Source of the DNA: JBHHUI01 sp965248775
GTDB taxonomy: Bacteria; Chloroflexota; Anaerolineae; Anaerolineales; JBHHUI01
DNA length: 64,000 nucleotides
Assembly: GCA_965248775.1 (NCBI GenBank)
Contig: OZ252150.1
Coordinates: 3,348,001 to 3,412,000 of the forward strand
Direction of reading: 5' to 3'
The position numbers and the translations under genes are program-made. The notes under the pieces were generated by a model. It was given only the letters and a program-made list of their open reading frames with translations. It ran no database searches and had not been told where the DNA came from. Below, piece after piece: positions 15,940 through 23,790 of the stretch. The number at the start of each line of letters is the position of its first letter. The first letter of the stretch is position 1.

Positions 15940-17445
15940 CTATAAGGCGTAGATTTCGCTGTATTTTTCCTGCAGATAGCGCATATAAGGACGTGAGTCC
16001 AGTGGGCCGCCGGTGAGGCGTTGGATCAGTTCCGCTGGCATAAATTTCTTTCCGTGCTGGTGCACATTGGTGCGCAACCATTCGAGCAGGTCTCCAAATC
16101 TGCCTTGTGCGATTTGGTCCTGCAAGTCCGGTATAGCCTTCTCAATCTGCTCCCAAAGCTGCACGGAAACAACATTACCAATTGAATACGTCGGGAAGTA
16201 GCCGATATAGCCTTCCGACCAGTGCACATCCTGTAATACTCCTTCGGCATCATTCGTCGGACGTACGCCCAGGTAAGTCTCGTATTTATCGTTCCAGGCC
16301 TGGGGCAGGTCATCGACGCTCAGTTCGCCGGTGAGGAGTGCCATTTCGAGTTCGAAGCGGATCAGAATGTGTAGATTGTAGGTCACTTCGTCGGCTTCGA
16401 CACGGATGAGGGCAGGCTCTACCTTGTTGATGGCACGGTAAAAACTCTCGTTGTCGATGTCCTCAAGGGATTCAGGATAGATATGCTGCAGCTCTGAGTA
16501 GAAATACTGCCAGAAAGCGCGACTGCGTCCGACAAGGTTTTCCCATAACCGTGATTGCGATTCGTGGATGCCGAGGGAGGCACCGTCCTGCAAACCAGTG
16601 CGATTGTGGAACGGATCGATGCCCTGCTCGTACAAGCCATGTCCGACTTCGTGGATTGTGCTGAAGAGCGCCGACGAAATGAAGTTCTCATAGAAGCGCG
16701 TGGTGATACGCACATCTCCGGTGGAGAAGCTGGTGCAGAAGGGATGGGCGGCCTCGTCCTGTCGGCCCCGCGAAAGGTCATAGCCGAGTTGGGTGGCAAT
16801 CTTCAGTCCAAAGTTACGTTGTTTCTCGATTTCGTATTTGTGATGCAGGACGTCATCACTGACACGGTCCGCGTGCGCGGTAATTGAATGCACGAGTTCG
16901 ACTAGCTCATCCTTAAAGCCGGCAAACATGGCCTGGACATCCGCCGTTTTGTTGCCGGGTTCAAAGTTTTCCAGCAGCGCATCGTAAATATGATCGTACG
17001 GGCCCAGGTGCTCCGCTTGCTGTCGGCGCAACTCTAACAGGTGCACGAGGTGTGGTTTGAACATGGCGAAGTCGGATTTGGCATGGGCTTTTCCCCAAGC
17101 CGCATGACCTAGCGAAGCTGCGCGGGAGATCTCAGCCACCAGTTCGCTGGGCAGTTTGCGCTGACGCGTGAACTCCCGGGCTGTGACCCGCACCATACTG
17201 GCTTCGTTTGACTCATAGGGCCAGTATCCGTTGGCGGTACTGAGATCATCGAGCAATTCGCCGAGCTCATCTGACGTAAAGCGATCGTGCGCGATGCGGG
17301 TGAGCGTGGCTATTTGTTCGGAGCGTGTGGCAACACTGCCCGGGGGCATGTAGGTTTGCTGGTCCCATTCTAGGACGGCAGCGGCGCGCTGAAGATCGTA
17401 GACTTCGTTAATGCGGCTATACAGTGTTTGAAGCTTATCTTCCAT
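15940..17445 (-). CDS. M32-family metallocarboxypeptidase
   Basis: The 501-residue enzyme is a zinc carboxypeptidase of the thermostable CP1 type, which trims C-terminal residues from peptides in the cytoplasm. HEVGH at 265-269 supplies two zinc ligands and the catalytic Glu, and E295 in HESQSRLWEN is the third ligand. The ATG at 17445 gives the standard M32 length; the frame continues upstream but with unrelated sequence. It lies on the strand opposite to the BMC genes and splits them. It has no obvious role in sugar-phosphate metabolism and may simply have moved in or been trapped there. Confidence 0.93.
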   Translation of the reverse strand: MEDKLQTLYSRINEVYDLQRAAAVLEWDQQTYMPPGSVATRSEQIATLTRIAHDRFTSDELGELLDDLSTANGYWPYESNEASMVRVTAREFTRQRKLPSELVAEISRAASLGHAAWGKAHAKSDFAMFKPHLVHLLELRRQQAEHLGPYDHIYDALLENFEPGNKTADVQAMFAGFKDELVELVHSITAHADRVSDDVLHHKYEIEKQRNFGLKIATQLGYDLSRGRQDEAAHPFCTSFSTGDVRITTRFYENFISSALFSTIHEVGHGLYEQGIDPFHNRTGLQDGASLGIHESQSRLWENLVGRSRAFWQYFYSELQHIYPESLEDIDNESFYRAINKVEPALIRVEADEVTYNLHILIRFELEMALLTGELSVDDLPQAWNDKYETYLGVRPTNDAEGVLQDVHWSEGYIGYFPTYSIGNVVSVQLWEQIEKAIPDLQDQIAQGRFGDLLEWLRTNVHQHGKKFMPAELIQRLTGGPLDSRPYMRYLQEKYSEIYAL

Positions 17446-17510
17446 AGAAGTTATCCCGATGCGTGAACGGTATCCTCCATTCTCCCACACTCTACTTACA
17501 AGGTGTTTCA

Positions 17511-18392
17511 TTGAATCCAAGTCTGCAGCAACTCCTCGATAAAGCACATCTCGTATTGAACACGCAGCCGCGCGTAGATCAGCATGCTGGTCCGTTGTGG
17601 GTCGGTGTTGATCTGGGCACAGCGTATACGGTGGTGGTAGTGGTTGCTGCCGATGGGAAACCGGTGGCGGGTGTGATGCAGTTCGCCCAGGTTGTGCGCG
17701 ATGGACTCGTCGTTGATTTTGTGGGGGCGGTTGACCTGCTGCGGGCTTTGAAATCACAAGTCGAAGAGCAATTGGGTCAGCCACTGACAGCTGCCTATAG
17801 CGCATTTCCGCCCGGTGTGCCGCCGGCCGAGCGGCAAGCTACCTGCAATGTTTTGCAGGCTGCAGGCCTCGATTGTCTCGGTTTGATTGACGAACCAACT
17901 GCCGCGAACTTTGTGCTTGAAATCTCGGATGGCGTGATTGTGGATGTGGGTGGCGGCACGACTGGCATTGCGGTTCTGGAAGATGGACACGTCGTGTATA
18001 CTGCCGATGAGCCCACCGGGGGCACCCATTTTTCTCTGGTGATTTCCGGTGCACTGAATATCCCTTTAGAGGAGGCGGAACAAATTAAAACAGACCCACA
18101 TGAACAGCAGCGCCTGTTTCCCGTTATCCGTCCGGTAATGGAGAAAGTTGCCTCCATTGTTTCGGGCCATATCGTTGACCGAGACGCTGATCACATTTAT
18201 CTTGTCGGTGGTTCGAGCACATATCCAGGATTCACCGACGTCGTACAGGAGTGGACAGATCTACCTGTGAGTGTCCCCTCCCATCCAATCTACGTGACCC
18301 CGCTCGGCATTGCACGCGCGCACTTGCAGGCTGTCGAGCAAAAGCAGGAACAAGTTGCCATTTCCAATACAAAAAAATTCTTTGTCTACTGA
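17511..18392 (+). CDS. eutJ: EutJ-like Hsp70-fold chaperone of the BMC
   Basis: The 293-residue protein matches EutJ almost end to end. LWVGVDLGTAYTVVVVV is the actin/Hsp70 phosphate-1 loop, DEPTAAN and VDVGGGTTGIAVL the phosphate-2 region, and LVGGSSTYPGF the adenosine loop. Its members keep only the ATPase half of Hsp70 and are thought to help assemble or reactivate microcompartment enzymes. I chose the TTG at 17511 (MNPSLQQLLDKA), preceded by AAGGTG, because the distance to the DLGT loop then equals that of E. coli EutJ. Confidence 0.9.
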   Translation: MNPSLQQLLDKAHLVLNTQPRVDQHAGPLWVGVDLGTAYTVVVVVAADGKPVAGVMQFAQVVRDGLVVDFVGAVDLLRALKSQVEEQLGQPLTAAYSAFPPGVPPAERQATCNVLQAAGLDCLGLIDEPTAANFVLEISDGVIVDVGGGTTGIAVLEDGHVVYTADEPTGGTHFSLVISGALNIPLEEAEQIKTDPHEQQRLFPVIRPVMEKVASIVSGHIVDRDADHIYLVGGSSTYPGFTDVVQEWTDLPVSVPSHPIYVTPLGIARAHLQAVEQKQEQVAISNTKKFFVY

Positions 18393-19020
18393 TTTTCAAC
18401 TCCGTTGTTATAGTTTCATCGACCGTATGCAGGCGCAGTATGCCGCCTTCGTGGGCTCCGTTACGCAAGGGGATTTGCCCGTGGAGGGGATGGCGTCTCT
18501 CTACGTCGAATTGGCGCCCGGGAATGAGGTCTTCCGCGTGTTGGACGTAGCGGTCAAGGCTACCGAAGCGAGACCTGGTGCCCAGATCGTCGAGCGCGAA
18601 TTCGGCATGTTCGAGGTGCATTCACTAAACCAGGCCGCTGTACTGGAAGCCGGACGGATTGTTCTCGAACGGTTGGAGCTGCAGGAGGAGGACCGCCTCA
18701 AGCCCGAGATCGCCTCCGTTCAGGTCATCACGAATGTCGACCCGTATCAAGCACAATTGCTGAACCGTTTCCGGTATGGCTCGATGCTGGTGCCAGGTGA
18801 AACAATGCTTGTGCTGGAAGTTGCACCGGCCGCTTACATAAACTACGCTTGCAACGAGGCCGAGAAAAGCGCTAATATCGGGATTGTGCATGTTTCTTCT
18901 GTCGGGCGCTTTGGACGCATGTGGCTCTCAGGTTCGGAGGCCGAAATCGTGACCGCGCGAGACGCAGCGGTGAGCGCATTGAATCGAATTGAAGGGCGCG
19001 CATTAGCGCGCGATGGCTGA
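18382..19020 (+). CDS. BMC-T (tandem BMC domain) shell protein
   Basis: The product has two BMC domains in one chain, which assemble as pseudohexameric trimers. Domain 1 includes FRVLDVAVKATEARPGAQIVEREFGMFEVHS. Domain 2 starts near PYQAQLLNRFRYGSMLVPGETMLVLEVAPAAYINYACNEAEKSANIGIVHVSSVGRFG and ends SEAEIVTARDAAVSALNRIEG. The likely start is TTG at 18382 (MSTDFQLRCYSFIDRMQAQ), which overlaps eutJ by 11 bases; an ATG at 18427 is the alternative and would shorten it by 15 residues. BMC-T pores are often larger or gated and could pass cofactors or CoA. Confidence 0.88.
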   Translation: MSTDFQLRCYSFIDRMQAQYAAFVGSVTQGDLPVEGMASLYVELAPGNEVFRVLDVAVKATEARPGAQIVEREFGMFEVHSLNQAAVLEAGRIVLERLELQEEDRLKPEIASVQVITNVDPYQAQLLNRFRYGSMLVPGETMLVLEVAPAAYINYACNEAEKSANIGIVHVSSVGRFGRMWLSGSEAEIVTARDAAVSALNRIEGRALARDG

Positions 19021-19411
19021 GCGAACAATGGCGAGGACTTTTTACACTCAAGAGGATATCCAAGACCTAGTCGCGAACGGCGTCAGGGATCTGCGCGTCA
19101 CTGACGATGACACTTTGACCATGCTGGCTCGGGAGACAGCTCGCAAGCTTGGATTGCAACTTGTGTACGACTCAGCGGATGCGGAGGCGCCGCCCCACCG
19201 CACACCGCTACGTCTGCCGCGCGATGAGCCTTTGGAATCGCATATGCGCGACGCGGCGCTGACTGGTCTGGGCCCGCAAGCCGAGACAGAATTGGTCACA
19301 ACGATAGTAAAGCGTGTGTTGGCCGAGGCGATTCATCTGGACCCCCAGGCGGAGGCAGAAATGGTCACTACGATAACTAAGCGTGTGTTGTCGAAATTGA
19401 ATCAGCAATGA
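19013..19411 (+). CDS. EutQ-N-like protein with two tandem encapsulation-type helices
   Basis: The 132-residue protein starts with a module like the N-terminus of EutQ (FYTQEDIQDLVANGVRDLRVTDDDTLTMLARETARKLGLQLVYD), has a Pro/Arg-rich linker, and ends in two copies of a 23-residue unit: PQAETELVTTIVKRVLAE and PQAEAEMVTTITKRVLSK. Each unit is an amphipathic helix of the encapsulation-peptide type. It has no catalytic domain. With two shell- or core-binding helices on one short chain it looks like a linker that ties cargo to cargo or cargo to shell. It overlaps the BMC-T gene by 8 bases. Confidence 0.75.
   Translation: MAERTMARTFYTQEDIQDLVANGVRDLRVTDDDTLTMLARETARKLGLQLVYDSADAEAPPHRTPLRLPRDEPLESHMRDAALTGLGPQAETELVTTIVKRVLAEAIHLDPQAEAEMVTTITKRVLSKLNQQ
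19274..19411 (+). repeat. 69-bp tandem duplication encoding the double helix
   Basis: Units at 19274-19342 and 19343-19411 (the second includes the stop codon) encode the two encapsulation-type helices in the same frame. Bases such as the shared AAGCGTGTGTTG show that the duplication is readable at DNA level and therefore fairly recent. Confidence 0.8.
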
Positions 19412-19457
19412 ACAATTTCCAATTATCAATTGTGATATGTTCATTGATTAATCGCTT

Positions 19458-19772
19458 ATGTTATTAGGTCGCGTCCTCGGTAGTGCAGTTTGCACGATCA
19501 AATACACCGGAATTGAAGGTGTACCTCTTTTAACTGTACAGCCGGTGAACCGCAACTTGGAGATCGTTGGTTCGGTGCAGGTCGCGGCAGATGTCGTCGA
19601 AGCAGGGCCGGGCGACCTGGTAGTGCTGGTGCGTTCCCGTGAAGCCGCACTGGCAATGCGTGCTGAGACCTTTGTGCCGGTGGACCTGGCCTGTGTGGGG
19701 GTGGTAGATGAACTGGAAGTGCGCACTGGGCATGTACCCGAACTGGCAGCCGGACAGCAGCGCTATACCTGA
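19458..19772 (+). CDS. BMC-P pentameric shell vertex protein 2
   Basis: This 104-residue EutN/CcmL-type protein starts MLLGRVLGSAVCTIKYTGIEGVPLLTVQPV and has the GPGDLVVLVRSREAA strand pair of the family. It is followed 6 bases later by another BMC-P gene. The C-terminal stretch (DELEVRTGHVPELAAGQQRYT) is a few residues longer than in the others. Three different BMC-P genes in one locus are common in complex BMCs and allow mixed or alternative vertices. Confidence 0.92.
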   Translation: MLLGRVLGSAVCTIKYTGIEGVPLLTVQPVNRNLEIVGSVQVAADVVEAGPGDLVVLVRSREAALAMRAETFVPVDLACVGVVDELEVRTGHVPELAAGQQRYT

Positions 19773-19778
19773 GCGGCG

Positions 19779-20051
19779 ATGATCATTGGGCAGGTTGTGG
19801 GCACAGTGGTGACGACCATCAGCCATCCGCATTTCAAAAACCGGCGGCTGCTGCTGGTGCGGCCACTTTCCGCACCCGATGTCGCCGATGACAGCGATTT
19901 TATTGCACTCGACAATACCCAGGCGGGGATTGGCGATACAGTTCTGGTGAACCGCGAGGGCAACGGCGCCCGCGACGTGCTCAACTTGCCGGATGGTTGT
20001 GTTATCTCAGTCATTGTAGGGATCGTCGACTCGACCTATATAAGCGCTTAA
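19779..20051 (+). CDS. BMC-P pentameric shell vertex protein 3
   Basis: The 90-residue protein has the full EutN/CcmL pattern: MIIGQVVGTVVTTISHPHFKNRRLLLV, then DNTQAGIGDTVLVNREGNGARDVL and SVIVGIVDSTYI. It is the shortest of the three vertex proteins and closest to the minimal family length. It is packed 6 bases after vertex protein 2 and 17 bases before the unknown protein at 20069, so all are probably one transcript. Confidence 0.93.
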   Translation: MIIGQVVGTVVTTISHPHFKNRRLLLVRPLSAPDVADDSDFIALDNTQAGIGDTVLVNREGNGARDVLNLPDGCVISVIVGIVDSTYISA

Positions 20052-20068
20052 GCTTGCGGGAGACCAAG

Positions 20069-20590
20069 ATGGCCGAACTTGCTCGTGTTACCAATCATAT
20101 TAGCGGCGACTTCTTCACCCAGACATTCCGTCTTACTGGCCGCCTCGGAGTGGGCAATTCCGGTCTGGTGGGAGTATTGAATGACGCCACTAACTCCCTG
20201 ATGGAATTTGACGATGTGTATCTTTCGCGGATCAACGAGCCCGGCAAAATCTTGGCACACTACGACAGCACACATATGGCGAAAACCTCCTTCGAAATCG
20301 CGCTCTTGCAAAACCGAGATGATCTCGGCCCGGAAGCGGCGCTGCGCGGCACCAATATACTTGTACGGGATTTTGCAGTCTTGATCATCACTGATACTTT
20401 CGAGATCGAAGGCATCATCAAACAGGCCGGTCGTTTCGCCCCGGCCGCTATCCTGGCTCCCGGTGCAGGCGCAACGATCGCGGTGTACGAAGCGACACTC
20501 ACAGCGACAGCACATCCCGAAGTGCAATACACTGGAGATGGCGTGTTTGTAAACCGCAATATCATCACGCTCGTCTGTGAGAAGGGGTAA
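20069..20590 (+). CDS. Conserved-looking BMC-associated protein, function unknown
   Basis: The 173-residue product does not match a family I can name. It is predicted to be strand-rich and soluble, with no signal peptide, no encapsulation helix and no obvious catalytic motif. It may contain two related modules: TFRLTGRLGVGNSGLVGVL in the first half and TFEIEGIIKQAGRFAPAAIL in the second each begin with a T-F-x-(L/I)-x-G pattern followed by loops and strands. GGGAG at 20058-20062 supports the ATG at 20069. Tight packing between vertex protein 3 and the receiver-ParA gene ties it to the microcompartment. Confidence 0.6.
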   Translation: MAELARVTNHISGDFFTQTFRLTGRLGVGNSGLVGVLNDATNSLMEFDDVYLSRINEPGKILAHYDSTHMAKTSFEIALLQNRDDLGPEAALRGTNILVRDFAVLIITDTFEIEGIIKQAGRFAPAAILAPGAGATIAVYEATLTATAHPEVQYTGDGVFVNRNIITLVCEKG

Positions 20591-20595
20591 GAAAT

Positions 20596-21693
20596 ATGGC
20601 ACGAATTCTCGTCGTCGATGATGATCTAAGCGTGCTGGAAACGGTCAAGCTCATGTTGCAGCGCAACGACCATACTGTCTCAGTTGCACATAATGGCTCG
20701 GAAGGATTTGAAAGCGCCACGAGCGAGACCGTCGACCTGATCGTCGTCGACGTGATGATGCCGGAGATGGATGGCTACGAGTTGACCGAGCGGCTACGTG
20801 CTGATAAAGCTACCAAGGACGTGCGCATCCTGATTCTGACAGCGCGTGCCCAGCCCATTGATTACCAATCCGCCATAGAAGCAGGGGCTGATGGATATTT
20901 GTCCAAACCAGTGACCGGCGCAGAACTGAATGAGAAAGTGGGAGAGCTACTCGCCATGGAACGGAAGCGGGCCGCTCCGGAGCCGGTGGTACAAGGGTAT
21001 GTGGTCACTGTGATGGGTTTGAGCGGCGGCGTGGGCGCTACCACAGTGGCGGTCAACCTCGCTCTGGGGCTGATCAAAGCGCGCATTCGTACTTGCCTGA
21101 TCGACCTATCGCCAGCGGCTGGTCATGCGGCCATGCAATTGCGCCTGCGCCCGAAAGCTTCGTGGGCCGATCTGGACGGCGAGACCGGTCCGGCCGATGT
21201 CAGCAACCTGTTGTTGCGACACTCCTCCGGACTGACGGTACTCGCAGCACCCATGCAGCCAGTGCGCCAAGGCTTTCCGGGGGATAAATTTCAGAGCACG
21301 CTCACGGCACTCAATGATCTTGTTTCCGTGACCGTTGTCGACGCGGCTCCGTGGTTGGATGAAGCCACTTACACTTCACTAAAACAGGCATACATTGCCG
21401 TCTTGGTGCTAACGCCCGATCCAGTCTCGATTCAGTCATTCACGAACACATTGCCTGTTTTGGAGCAGGCCGGTGTCGAACTGGAGCGCATACGGGTTGT
21501 GCTCAACCACACATCACCCGCGAGCCGGATGCCGCAATCGGCTGTGGAGAAAACGCTCGGGCGTGCGGTGGACATTGTCTTGCCTTATCAGGCAAACCAG
21601 GACAGGGCTATCGTGCAAGGCCAGCCGCTGGTGTTGTTGGACCCAGGTAGTCCCTTTGCCGAGCAGATCAGCAAACTTATCGTAGCCCTATGA
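20596..21693 (+). CDS. Receiver-ParA/CpaE-like ATPase fusion
   Basis: The 365-residue protein joins a receiver domain (residues 1-118; D52 in VVDVMMPEMDG, K104) to a MinD/ParA-type domain from about residue 134. Its Walker A is GLSGGVGATT (141-150): the signature lysine is Ser and the P-loop lysine is Ala, as in CpaE, while Ser at the signature position is also reported for cyanobacterial McdA. Later motifs are CLIDLSPAAG, VVDAAPWLD and VLVLTPDP. ParA-like McdA proteins space carboxysomes over the nucleoid, so a role in positioning this microcompartment is a reasonable inference. It overlaps the next gene by ATGA. Confidence 0.8.
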   Translation: MARILVVDDDLSVLETVKLMLQRNDHTVSVAHNGSEGFESATSETVDLIVVDVMMPEMDGYELTERLRADKATKDVRILILTARAQPIDYQSAIEAGADGYLSKPVTGAELNEKVGELLAMERKRAAPEPVVQGYVVTVMGLSGGVGATTVAVNLALGLIKARIRTCLIDLSPAAGHAAMQLRLRPKASWADLDGETGPADVSNLLLRHSSGLTVLAAPMQPVRQGFPGDKFQSTLTALNDLVSVTVVDAAPWLDEATYTSLKQAYIAVLVLTPDPVSIQSFTNTLPVLEQAGVELERIRVVLNHTSPASRMPQSAVEKTLGRAVDIVLPYQANQDRAIVQGQPLVLLDPGSPFAEQISKLIVAL

Positions 21694-22505
21694 GTAAAGA
21701 TCGCATTCTGCTGGTCGAGGATGATGTCGAAACCGCGCGCATGCTCGATTTATATTTCTCGGCGCGTGGATACGATGTGCACCCCACGCATGACGGTGCT
21801 GCTGCCCTCGAATTCTGCCGGCAGGAAATGCCGGGCCTGATCATCCTCGACATACGTCTGCCCGACATGGATGGCTTCGAGCTTTTCCGACGGCTGCGCG
21901 CGACCTCCCGCGCGCGTTACATCCCCATTATTTTCCTGACACAGCACACGCGGCGAGGTGAACGTCTGGAAGGATTGGGTCTTGGCGCCGATGACTTTAT
22001 CGCCAAACCCTTTGATATGGAAGAGTTGTATTTGCGCGTCCACAATACGCTCAGCCGCGATATGCGCATGAGCGTTTCCGATCCGCGTACGAGTCTGCCG
22101 GTAGGGATAGTGGTGGAGAAAGAGATCGAGCGTGTCGCCGAGCGGCCCAATCGAGGCGCCCTGGCGGTGCGCCTGCTGAATGCTGCGCCTTTCCAGGACC
22201 TATACGGAGGGATGGCCTTTGCAGATGTTTTGCGGCATGTGGCCATCCTGTTGCACGAGCTATTGGAAGAGTTCGGCGGCCCGGATGATTTCCTCGGCCA
22301 GGAGAGCGAAGAGAGTTTTGTAGTTGTCAGTCGAGCCGACAAGATCGACCAAATTGCACGCGAGGCAGTTCGGCGCTTCGATGCAGATGTGCAACAGCAC
22401 TACTCTCAGGCCGAGCGTACTGGTGAGCAAGCCAGTGTGCGTGGTGCAACTGGGGAAATGCACGCTGTTTCCATCATGCAACTCGAAGCTACACCCCTCG
22501 GCTAA
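21690..22505 (+). CDS. Response regulator with degenerate GGDEF-like C-terminus
   Basis: The 271-residue protein has a complete N-terminal receiver (D54 in ILDIRLPDMDG, T84, K106 in FIAKPFD). The second half follows the layout of a GGDEF domain: SDPRTSLPVG at the start, then FQDLYGGMAFADVLRHVAILLHELLEEFGGPDDFLGQESEESFVVV. It lacks the GGDEF signature, so diguanylate cyclase activity is unlikely. Overlap with the receiver-ParA gene (21690-21693) suggests the two work together, perhaps as phosphorylation-controlled regulators of microcompartment position or expression. Confidence 0.75.
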   Translation: MSKDRILLVEDDVETARMLDLYFSARGYDVHPTHDGAAALEFCRQEMPGLIILDIRLPDMDGFELFRRLRATSRARYIPIIFLTQHTRRGERLEGLGLGADDFIAKPFDMEELYLRVHNTLSRDMRMSVSDPRTSLPVGIVVEKEIERVAERPNRGALAVRLLNAAPFQDLYGGMAFADVLRHVAILLHELLEEFGGPDDFLGQESEESFVVVSRADKIDQIAREAVRRFDADVQQHYSQAERTGEQASVRGATGEMHAVSIMQLEATPLG

Positions 22506-22531
22506 CCCCGTTTTCGACACTCATTGAAGTG

Positions 22532-23383
22532 ATGCTAAACGAACAAGAAGCGCGCATTGAGATCGTGCGCCTTGGCCGTCTGATGCACCAGTTTGAATTT
22601 GTGGATGGCGGGGCCGGAAACCTATCCGCACGAGTCGGATCCGACCGCATTCTGGTCACGCCTTCCGGACTCGCAAAAGGCTTCCTGCAAGCGGATCAGA
22701 TGCTGGCAGTCACCTCCAATGGCGAGTTGTGTGCTGAGCAGACCGAGGCCGCTCGTAAGCTTAGACCGACCTCCGAACTACCAATGCACCTGGAAGCCTA
22801 TCGAAAGCGCGCGGATGTGAATGCAGTTGTACACGCGCATCCCATCACCACGATTGCACTCAGCATAGTGGGCATTTCACTAGCCGAATGCCTCATCCCG
22901 GAAGCGGTTGTCATTTTGGGGATGGTTCCAACGACTCCATATTCCACACCCGCCAGCGATGAGAACCGCGCTGCCATCTCGGAAGCGATTGAGTCCCATG
23001 ATGCGATTGTGCTTGAATATCACGGTTCGTTGACAGTTGGCAAAGACTTGTGGGATGCGTACAAGAAGCTGGAAGTGCTGGAGCACACCGCCAAGATCGT
23101 TGCGATGGCGCGCCTGCTCGGTGGCGACGCCCCGTCCCCTCGGGACTCGACGTGGGTCGACGCGACTGGGAGCCGCCGGGGCTGGGCAGCACTGCCCCCA
23201 GACCAAGTCGTCAAGTTGATGGAAGCCCGCAGACGGGGTGGTTTTTCCCGCCCGCAGGATGAAGAAGATTTCTGCCGACAATGTGGAGTCTGCCATCCGC
23301 GCGGTGAGCATACAGACGTCGATGCGCTGATCGCTGCAGTTTCTCAGGAAGTACGCCGCGCACTGTATTCGGATGGGAAGTGA
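22532..23383 (+). CDS. Class II aldolase with C-terminal encapsulation helix
   Basis: The 283-residue zinc enzyme belongs to the fuculose/rhamnulose-1-phosphate aldolase family. GGAGNLSARV, TPSGLAKGFL, PTSELPMHLEAY and VHAHPITTIAL are the phosphate- and zinc-binding segments. The family fold ends near residue 215. An extension follows with CRQCGVCH (three cysteines) and a final amphipathic helix DVDALIAAVSQEVRRALYS like a BMC encapsulation peptide. It would yield DHAP and an aldehyde such as lactaldehyde, again suitable for the BMC dehydrogenase. A GTG at 22529 is an alternative start one codon earlier. Confidence 0.9.
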   Translation: MLNEQEARIEIVRLGRLMHQFEFVDGGAGNLSARVGSDRILVTPSGLAKGFLQADQMLAVTSNGELCAEQTEAARKLRPTSELPMHLEAYRKRADVNAVVHAHPITTIALSIVGISLAECLIPEAVVILGMVPTTPYSTPASDENRAAISEAIESHDAIVLEYHGSLTVGKDLWDAYKKLEVLEHTAKIVAMARLLGGDAPSPRDSTWVDATGSRRGWAALPPDQVVKLMEARRRGGFSRPQDEEDFCRQCGVCHPRGEHTDVDALIAAVSQEVRRALYSDGK

Positions 23384-23439
23384 TCGGTTCGCCAGCAATT
23401 GTTAATGGTAGAATCCCCGCGCTTGAAAATTTGAGCATT

Positions 23440-23515
23440 GCCCCCATCGTCTAGGGGACTAGGACGTGGGCCTTTCAAGCCCAAAACCGGAGTTCGAATC
23501 TCCGTGGGGGCACCA
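23440..23515 (+). tRNA. tRNA-Glu (anticodon TTC)
   Basis: The sequence folds into a full cloverleaf: acceptor stem GCCCCCA (23440-23446) with TGGGGGC (23505-23511), anticodon stem TGGGC/GCCCA with loop CTTTCAA giving anticodon TTC at 23474-23476, and T-arm CCGGAG-TTCGAAT-CTCCG. The discriminator is A and CCA is encoded (23513-23515). It follows the aldolase gene on the same strand and marks the border between the BMC locus and the IS-rich region. Confidence 0.96.
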
Positions 23516-23540
23516 TAGGTCACGTGTACTTGGGAAGAGT

Positions 23541-23568
23541 GTGAGAGTTCAATTCTCTCTAGTGCACC
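23541..23568 (+). other. Possible tRNA 3'-half remnant
   Basis: GAGAG-TTCAATT-CTCTC (23543-23559) has the form of a T-arm, followed by TAGTGCACC like the 3' strand of an acceptor stem. There is no matching 5' half, so this is at most a tRNA fragment left by an earlier insertion or deletion next to tRNA-Glu. Confidence 0.3.
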
Positions 23569-23762
23569 GTATACACCTCGTACGTTCCCACGTAGTCGGC
23601 CATGCACCGACCATTCCCTCTCTACATGCCGCACAGAATGCATGTGTTGCACGCTAACATGGTGAAGTGTATCGATTTGTGTCTCTACTAAGGCAGCTCG
23701 ACACGAGCAAATACTTCGACTCGGCTATCGGTCAGACGGTTGCCATTTTGTCGTTATGTCGT

Positions 23763-23790
23763 TTGACTCATACCACCCCCCCGTTACAAT
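23763..23790 (+). promoter_or_regulatory. Sigma-70-type promoter of surface gene 1
   Basis: TTGACT (23763-23768) and TACAAT (23785-23790) are separated by 16 bases that include a run of seven C. The same promoter with identical boxes and spacer lies before surface gene 2 (30398-30425), and the sequence upstream is also related. Conservation while the flanks diverge supports function. Confidence 0.65.

Noticed and set aside
23095..23215. GC-rich stretch with GACTGGG words inside the aldolase gene as another mosaic insert
   Set aside because: It keeps the frame, shares no long block with the islands, and codes for a plausible loop; the resemblance is too weak.
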